NCBI GenBank assembly: GCA_036266975.1
Contig: DATAWZ010000173.1
Location: 1-17,796, forward strand
Source: DATAWZ01 sp036266975
Lineage (GTDB): Bacteria; Actinomycetota; Thermoleophilia; Solirubrobacterales; Solirubrobacteraceae
Length of the DNA stretch: 17,796 nt
Direction of reading: 5' to 3'
Below, piece by piece: positions 13,591-17,796 of this stretch (position 1 is its first letter; each line of letters begins with the position of its first letter). Under the pieces are notes generated by a model. The model made no database searches, had not been told where the DNA came from, and saw nothing but the letters and a program-made list of their open reading frames with translations. Made by a program: the position numbers and the translations under genes.

Positions 13591-14286
13591 GTGGCCGTGC
13601 GCGCGCTCGTGTTCGATGTCTTCGGGACCCTCGTCGACTGGCGCACGAGCATCGCGCGGGCGTTCGCCGATGCCGGAGTGGCCGGCGATCCGCACGAGCT
13701 CGCCGACGACTGGCGCGCCCGCTACGTCCCGATCCTCGAGGAGGTCAACCGCGGCGCGCGGCCGTGGGGCGACTTCGACGAGCTGCATCGGGCCACGCTG
13801 GACGCGCTGCTCGCCGAGCGCGGCTCCGCCCCGGCGGCGGCGGACCGCGACCGGCTCGTGCACGCCTGGCACCGGCTCGAGCCCTGGCCCGACGTGGTGG
13901 AGGGGCTGCGCGCGCTGCGCCGCGATCGCCTCACCGCGACCCTCTCCAACGGTCACCTGGGGCTGCTGGTCGATCTCGCCCGCCACGGCGAGCTGCCGTT
14001 CGACTGCGTGCTCTCGGCCGAGCTGGCGCGGGCCTACAAGCCCGCATCCGAGGTGTACCTGATGGCGGCGCACCTGCTGCGCGTGGCGCCGCAGGAGCTG
14101 ATGCTCGTGGCCTGCCACCCGTGGGACCTCGCGGGCGCCCGTGCCGCGGGGCTGGGCACGGCGCTGGTCGATCGCCCGCTCGAATACGGCCCCGGCTCAC
14201 CCGAGCGCGAGGATCCCCTTGCCGACGTGCGGGTGGCCGATCTGCACGAGCTCGCCGCGCGGTTGCCCGGCACGACGAGCTCGTAG
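13591..14286 (+). CDS. HAD-superfamily hydrolase, haloacid dehalogenase type II-like
   Basis: 231 residues. Seen: motif I ALVFDVFGTLVDWR with nucleophile D9, motif II LSNGH (S119/N120), motif III lysine K150 in AYKPASEVY, and motif IV ACHPWDLAGARAAG with D179. The cap is the alpha-helical C1 insert after motif I (about 17-90). The layout matches L-2-haloacid dehalogenases, but the motif IV position that is Asn in characterised dehalogenases (SSNAWD) is His here (CHPWD), so dehalogenase activity is not assured; a phosphatase is possible. Cytosolic. GTG 13591 is chosen for the TATAGG box 9 nt upstream; GTG 13582 and 13597 are in frame and possible. Divergent from the nitroreductase-maoC operon. 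Confidence 0.88.
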   Translation: MAVRALVFDVFGTLVDWRTSIARAFADAGVAGDPHELADDWRARYVPILEEVNRGARPWGDFDELHRATLDALLAERGSAPAAADRDRLVHAWHRLEPWPDVVEGLRALRRDRLTATLSNGHLGLLVDLARHGELPFDCVLSAELARAYKPASEVYLMAAHLLRVAPQELMLVACHPWDLAGARAAGLGTALVDRPLEYGPGSPEREDPLADVRVADLHELAARLPGTTSS

Positions 14287-14295
14287 CGATCGCGT

Positions 14296-14487
14296 TTAGC
14301 GCAGGCCGACGTTGGCGACGAGCGCCGCGCAGGGGTCCGGGCGCGGGCTGCTGACCACGCCGCCCACGATGTGATGCACGGTGCCGCCGGCCGGACCGTG
14401 GTGTGCATCGCCACCACGTCGGCAACCGGCGCGTTGGGAACCGCGGGGGCGGCGTCTAAGCGCCGCGGGCTGCCTGACCCTCGCCAA
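14296..14487 (-). pseudogene. Possible small gene or frame-broken remnant downstream of thyX
   Basis: The 208-bp gap between the HAD gene and thyX shows coding-like third-position GC on the minus strand. One frame reads AAPAVPNAPVADVVAMHTTVRPA. From about 14390 the coding signal is in another frame, reading GGTVHHIVGGVVSSPRPDPCAALVANVGLR and ending at TAA (14298-14296). A single open frame from a TTG at 14487 exists but its first half is Arg-rich and shadow-like. No family is recognised. A 6-bp hairpin (GCGGCG 14449-14454 with CGCCGC 14461-14466) near the upstream end could also help end thyX transcription. Confidence 0.25.
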
Positions 14488-14494
14488 CGGGGCC

Positions 14495-15280
14495 TCAGAC
14501 CTTGCGGTGCTCAGGCACCCACGAGCCGTCCTGCCGGCGCTCGAAGTCCTGGACCAGCAGCGGGGTCTCGCGCTGGACCAACCGCGCCACGTGATCGAAG
14601 ATCAGCCGCAGCTCCTCCTCGGCCGACGGGTCGGTGCGCATCTCGATGACGTGGCGCAGCGTGCGCACGTTGGCGGTCCAGATGATGTCGGTCGACAGCC
14701 CGATCGGCGCCAGGCGGCGCATCGCGGAGGTGACCTCCTTCTTGACGTGGAAGGGCAGTCCCTCCGCGTCGAGATCGAGCGCGGCGGCGGCGCTGGCCTG
14801 GAACTCCTCGAGCTGCTCGACGATCGAGATCACCTGCTCGCGCAGCGGCTCCAGCGAGGGCGGCACGCGAAAGCCGATATCGGTCAGGCGCACGTAGCGC
14901 AGGCTCTCCTGGCTGAACGCCGACCCGGCTCGATGCCTCACTATCTCGTGGGTCGCGACCCGGCTGACGTTGCGCAGCGCGAAGGAGTAGTTCGCGTGCT
15001 CGAGCACCGAGCCGTGCCCGCTGCGCAGCAGGTTGGCGAAGTACGCCTCGCGGTCGGTGCGGATCCGCGTCACGTTGGGGTTCAGCCCCGGCTCCCAGCT
15101 GCGGTAGCACGCGCGTCCGGCGAACTCGATGAGCAGCTCGCCGGGGCTGGGCTCCGCGTCCGCGGCGAGCCGCCCGTCGAGCCAGCTCGCGCCCCCGACG
15201 CTCTGCAGGTAGCCGCGCATCGCCTCCAGATCCACGGTGGGACGGGCGATCAGGAACACCTCGGGGACGGTCTCGTGCAC
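14495..15280 (-). CDS. thyX: FAD-dependent thymidylate synthase (ThyX)
   Basis: 261 residues. Seen: the ThyX core, HGSVLEHANYSFALRNVSRVATHEIVRHRAGSAFSQESLRYVRL (89-132), with the dUMP/FAD motif R115-H116-R117, and near the end LSTDIIWTANVRTLRHVIEMRTDPSAEEELRLIF (195-228), the conserved substrate helix region. Reaction: dUMP to dTMP using methylene-tetrahydrofolate, FAD and NADPH, in the cytosol; a homotetramer by family. The usual signature is RHR-x7-S, but here eight residues separate RHR from the aligned Ser (AGSAFSQE then S), so the loop is one residue longer. No thyA is in the window. ATG 15280 has no clear SD. The upstream region carries two inverted repeats. No obvious partner gene; the gene is monocistronic or followed by the small remnant. 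Confidence 0.94.
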   Translation of the reverse strand: MHETVPEVFLIARPTVDLEAMRGYLQSVGGASWLDGRLAADAEPSPGELLIEFAGRACYRSWEPGLNPNVTRIRTDREAYFANLLRSGHGSVLEHANYSFALRNVSRVATHEIVRHRAGSAFSQESLRYVRLTDIGFRVPPSLEPLREQVISIVEQLEEFQASAAAALDLDAEGLPFHVKKEVTSAMRRLAPIGLSTDIIWTANVRTLRHVIEMRTDPSAEEELRLIFDHVARLVQRETPLLVQDFERRQDGSWVPEHRKV

Positions 15281-15362
15281 GGGCCGGCGATGGTACCGCC
15301 CGCGTCGGAGGGCACGGCACGCGAGAGGGCCGCCCGCTTGGGTCGGAATCCGTTCGGACGTG

Positions 15363-15413
15363 GGGGGTGTGGTTCGTCACTTGCCTCCAGCGCAACTCAC
15401 CAACCACACCCCC
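15363..15413. repeat. Long inverted repeat between thyX and the SRPBCC gene
   Basis: GGGGGTGTGGTT (15363-15374) is repeated inverted and perfect as AACCACACCCCC (15402-15413). The inner bases continue the symmetry (15376-15384 with 15392-15400, seven of nine paired), leaving a 7-nt centre. The result is a 51-bp near-palindrome. It could be an operator, a hairpin ending an upstream antisense transcript, or a small palindromic repeat element. Confidence 0.65.
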
Positions 15414-15455
15414 ACCCGCAGGGCTCCGCGACCTGCCGGCCGGGCCGTCGTTCAG

Positions 15456-15479
15456 GCTGTGTGCGCGGGCGCACACAGC
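15456..15479. promoter_or_regulatory. 24-bp palindrome upstream of the SRPBCC gene
   Basis: GCTGTGTGCGC (15456-15466) and GCGCACACAGC (15469-15479) are perfect inverted arms of 11 bp around GG. Its centre lies 43 bp before GTG 15511, which appears to be a leaderless start (GATGGT at 15497-15502, 8 nt upstream). That is an activator-like position for a dimeric regulator. A hairpin in RNA is the other reading, but a 2-nt loop is too tight unless the stem opens. Confidence 0.55.
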
Positions 15480-15510
15480 GCGGCCAGAGCCGGTGCGATG
15501 GTGAGCGGTC

Positions 15511-16179
15511 GTGGCGACGGTCCGCGTCGACATCGACATCCCCGCCGAGCCCGAGCGCGTCTTCGACGCTCTGGTCGACCTCGAGTGCTACGAGCGCTGG
15601 GTCAGCGGCCACGAGGGTTGGCCCGACGGGCCCCCCGAGCTGCGCGAGGGCACCGTCTTTCGCCAGCGCATGCGGCTGATGCGCTGGACGGGCGACATGG
15701 AGTGGACGATCGCCGAGCTGCAGGCGCCCTCGCACATCGCGCTCGAGGGCCGCGGCGCGCTCGGCGTCCGAGGCCGCACCCGCTACGAGCTGAAGGGCAG
15801 CGACCGCGGGACAAACCTGCACGTGACCAGCGAGTTCGGCGGCGGCCCGGCCAGCGGCGCGATGCGCGCCGTGGTCACCCGCAAGGTGCAGGCGGCCTGC
15901 GAGGAGTCCCTCGCCCGCCTGAGCGAGCTGATCGCCGAGGAGCCCTCGCCGGCCCGGGCGTCTCCCCTGAAGGCGACGCGACGGCGCTCGAAGCGCCGCC
16001 CGCGGCGCGGGGTGGCCTCGGCCCCGGTTCCCGTGACGGCCACGGCGCCGCGACGGCCCCCGGCCCTGCTGCCGATCCGCTACGGCCTCGGCGTCGCCCG
16101 GATGGGCCTGCGGCTGGCCGACCCCGGGCGCCTGTGGCGCGCCGGGGCGCGGCTGCTTGAGCCCGTCCTGCCCCGCTGA
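15511..16179 (+). CDS. SRPBCC (START/polyketide cyclase-like) family protein with basic tail
   Basis: 222 residues. Residues 1-143 form a SRPBCC domain: TVRVDIDIPAEPERVFDALVDLECYERWV is the usual opening strand and helix, followed by strands ending in TRYELKGSDRGTNLHVTSEF, and the long C-terminal helix AVVTRKVQAACEESLARLSELIAEE that lids the hydrophobic cavity. After this comes an unusual extension: a strongly basic linker (KATRRRSKRRPRRG, 154-167) and a Leu/Arg-rich amphipathic segment (PALLPIRYGLGVARMGLRLADPGRLWRAGARLLEPVL, 184-220) that may bind membrane or nucleic acid. Ligand unknown; a lipid or small hydrophobic compound is likely by fold. GTG 15511 is chosen because the first strand starts at residue 2; there is no SD. 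Divergent from thyX. Confidence 0.8.
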   Translation: MATVRVDIDIPAEPERVFDALVDLECYERWVSGHEGWPDGPPELREGTVFRQRMRLMRWTGDMEWTIAELQAPSHIALEGRGALGVRGRTRYELKGSDRGTNLHVTSEFGGGPASGAMRAVVTRKVQAACEESLARLSELIAEEPSPARASPLKATRRRSKRRPRRGVASAPVPVTATAPRRPPALLPIRYGLGVARMGLRLADPGRLWRAGARLLEPVLPR

Positions 16180-16193
16180 GGTCGCTTCACCGT

Positions 16194-16233
16194 CACGAGG
16201 CCGGACGGGCGATCATGCCGCGCCCGGCTCGTG
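16194..16233. terminator. Imperfect hairpin between the SRPBCC and surface-protein genes
   Basis: CACGAG-CCGG (16194-16204, one bulged G) pairs with CCGGCTCGTG (16224-16233), enclosing a 19-nt loop that can pair further through GGGC/GCCC. It lies in the 64-bp gap between convergent stop codons. No T-run. A shared terminator is the likely role. Confidence 0.45.
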
Positions 16234-16243
16234 TCGCGGACCC

Positions 16244-17796
16244 TCAGCAGGGGTTGTACTTGTGGGTCTGGTGGGCCGTCTTGGTCTTGGTCTCGGTCAC
16301 GGTCTTCGTCTTGCCCTTGACCTTCTTCTTGACCTTGACCTTGGCCTTGTACTTGGCGGTGATCTTGACCGTCACCGTCTTGTGGTACGGGGCGAGGCTG
16401 ATCTTCACCGTCCACGTCGGGGTGAAGGTCTTCTTCCCGTTGATCACCGTCGTCTTGCCCGGCAGCGAGACCTTCTTGCCGTCGACCGTGACCGTCGCCG
16501 ACTCGATCTTCTTCGAGACCAGGCTCTTGAGGTTCAGCACGATCACGCGGGTGCTCACGCAGCTCGAGCCCGGGGCCTTCGCCGGCGGCGTCGTGGCCGC
16601 CGCCGTGGTGGTCGCGGACGTCGTCGTCGGGTTCGTGTTCGTCGGGGGCGTGATCGGCGCCGGGTTCAGCCCGAGCGAGCCGAGCGGGTTGGGGTCGTTC
16701 GAGCCGCTGGCGTCCTCCACCGAGCCCGGCTCCACGATGACGCCGACGGCGTCGGTCGCCGCCGAGGTGGACGGCGTGCTGCTGCCGCCGCCGCCGAGCA
16801 GGCCGCCGAGGCCAAGGCCGCCGAGGCCCAACAGGCCGCCGGTGCCGCTGCTCGTGCTGCTCTGGGTGGCGAAGCTGACCGTCACCGAGCTGCCGTTGAT
16901 CGTGTAGACGGGCGGGGTCGTCGTGGTCGTCCCGCCGATGCCGAGCAGGCCGCCGGTGGTCGTGGTCTGGTCCGGCGCCGGGACCTGGTCGCCCGCCGCG
17001 TCGACGGCCTCGAAGCCCGCCGGACTGGGCACGCTTCCGATCGCCTTGTCGAACGTGTAGGTGATGTCGCCCGTGGTCGTGTTGATCGTGAAGCCGGTCA
17101 GATCCGGACCGGAGGTGTCGCCCGCCGCGTCGGCCACTGGCGTGACCGGCAGCGCGCCCGCAGCGCCCGGAACGGGGGTCGACGCGGTCGACTGCACCGC
17201 CCCGGGATCCACGGTCTCGAGCGTGACCTCGTTCGGATCCGCGTCGGTCGCGTCGACCGGCGTGAACTGCATGGCCACCGTCTTGTTCTCGTTGCTGAGA
17301 GTCGGTGCCGAGGAGGCGTCGTAGGCGATCCCGCCGGCGTCGAAGACGTGGAACTGGTTCTGGTTGGCCACCGTCACCGCCGTGTTGAACGTGAAGGACC
17401 ACGTATTGGGAGGCGTAAAGCCGGTGGCGACGAGGTCGGGGAGCTCGGTCGAGCCGCCCGAGGTCCCGATCGGGTTCGGGTTGCCCAAGCCGTCCTCGAC
17501 CGCGCCGTCGAGCACGACGAAGTCCGACGCGCCGCCGGCGCTCAGGATGGCCTGATCGGCGCTGCTGAACTGGGCGACGACCGCGTTGCTGCCGGAGCTG
17601 GTGAGCGCGACCTGCGTGGCGGCGTGGAAGGACGTGTCGCCGGACGCGGTCGTGTAGAACCCGAACAGGTCCGGGTTGCCCAGCGTGTTGCTGACGCCCT
17701 CGTCGAAGGCGTAGGCGACCTCCACGGGCGTGGTCCCGGCGTAGTCGTTCAGGGGGTGTCGTGAGGGGGTGCAGGGTTCCTGCTGGGTGCAGGGAA
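16244..17796 (-). CDS. Thr/Gly-rich secreted or surface protein with repeated beta domains (partial, N-terminus outside window)
   Basis: 516 residues are visible and the frame is open to the window edge, so the start and any signal peptide are missing. Seen: three loosely similar beta modules, each with a VxYxF-type strand, an FD or FN turn and a late VxVxF strand: one starting with PVEVAYAFDEGVSN, one with ATGFTPPNTWSFTFNTAV, one with LTGFTINTTTGDITYTFDKAI. These resemble SWM/SbsA Ig-like repeats in bacterial surface proteins (fold call by eye). A Gly/Leu-rich stretch (GGLLGLGGLGLGGLLGGGG) and a Thr/Pro linker (PPTNTNPTTTSATTTAAATTPP) follow. The last 105 residues begin at SCVSTRVIVLNL, turn very Lys-rich (YKAKVKVKKKVKGKTKT) and end in NPC, so a Cys-to-Cys bond may close the module. 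Role unknown: cell-wall binding or adhesion is plausible. Confidence 0.8.
   Translation of the reverse strand, partial: PCTQQEPCTPSRHPLNDYAGTTPVEVAYAFDEGVSNTLGNPDLFGFYTTASGDTSFHAATQVALTSSGSNAVVAQFSSADQAILSAGGASDFVVLDGAVEDGLGNPNPIGTSGGSTELPDLVATGFTPPNTWSFTFNTAVTVANQNQFHVFDAGGIAYDASSAPTLSNENKTVAMQFTPVDATDADPNEVTLETVDPGAVQSTASTPVPGAAGALPVTPVADAAGDTSGPDLTGFTINTTTGDITYTFDKAIGSVPSPAGFEAVDAAGDQVPAPDQTTTTGGLLGIGGTTTTTPPVYTINGSSVTVSFATQSSTSSGTGGLLGLGGLGLGGLLGGGGSSTPSTSAATDAVGVIVEPGSVEDASGSNDPNPLGSLGLNPAPITPPTNTNPTTTSATTTAAATTPPAKAPGSSCVSTRVIVLNLKSLVSKKIESATVTVDGKKVSLPGKTTVINGKKTFTPTWTVKISLAPYHKTVTVKITAKYKAKVKVKKKVKGKTKTVTETKTKTAHQTHKYNPC
17767..17794. repeat. Short direct repeat at the window edge
   Basis: GGGTGCAGGG occurs at 17767-17776 and again at 17785-17794, an 18-bp step. 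On the coding (minus) strand this encodes PCTQQEPCT. Two further GGGGGTG runs lie close by. It may be the end of a longer in-frame tandem repeat outside the window. Confidence 0.4.

Noticed and set aside
14286..14293. GCGATCGC octamer (HIP1-like palindrome)
   Set aside because: A single occurrence just after the HAD stop; expected by chance in such GC-rich DNA.
16157..17764. 1.6-kb plus-strand open frame opposite the surface protein
   Set aside because: Arg/Gly/Ala-rich antisense of the Thr/Gly-rich gene; its frame pattern is explained by that gene's codon use.
1..17796. tRNA, rRNA, transposase, integrase or phage genes
   Set aside because: None recognised on either strand; all well-supported genes are chromosomal housekeeping, signalling or secreted-protein types.

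Overview
This window is very GC-rich, densely coded bacterial chromosome. Synonymous positions are almost all G or C, GTG starts are common, and several genes have a -10-like hexamer 6-11 nt before the start codon and no Shine-Dalgarno (SD) sequence, which suggests leaderless mRNAs. A PspC-domain histidine kinase, a short F420-type nitroreductase-family protein, an actinobacterial-style MutY and large Thr/Gly-rich secreted proteins together point to a high-GC actinobacterium. I would guess Thermoleophilia/Solirubrobacterales; this is an inference from protein style, not from a marker gene.

Layout from the left. A truncated zinc-ribbon methyltransferase lies downstream of a glutathione S-transferase gene (both minus). 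Divergent from these are an unrecognised multi-pass membrane protein and a GNAT acetyltransferase (plus), which converge on an Ohr-type peroxidase (minus). Divergent from ohr is a fused gene with an intact Nudix domain placed before a MutY adenine glycosylase; an acyl-CoA synthetase follows. A GFA-family zinc protein (minus) converges on the synthetase gene. Next come a PspC-type sensor kinase and a NarL/LuxR response regulator, then a two-gene ABC-2 exporter preceded by a palindrome that could be the regulator's operator.

About 0.5 kb of apparently decayed coding sequence follows, then a near-consensus sigma-70 promoter driving a secreted beta-propeller/Ig-like protein. A strong 16-bp hairpin ends that gene and the opposing nitroreductase-MaoC pair. 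A HAD-like phosphatase/dehalogenase diverges from the pair through a shared CTATAG promoter core. A thymidylate synthase ThyX (minus) and a SRPBCC protein (plus) diverge from a region with two marked inverted repeats. The window ends inside a Thr/Gly-rich surface protein (minus) with a Lys-rich C-terminal module.

Functionally the window mixes housekeeping and stress genes: oxidative damage control (ohr, Nudix-MutY, GST), dTMP synthesis (thyX), acyl-CoA metabolism (synthetase, MaoC), envelope-stress signalling with an exporter, and two secreted or surface proteins. I see no mobile element, CRISPR array, tRNA or rRNA. The most unusual items are the Nudix-first MutY fusion, the operator-like palindrome before the exporter, the two inverted repeats between thyX and the SRPBCC gene, the compact divergent promoters, and the frame-broken stretch after the exporter.
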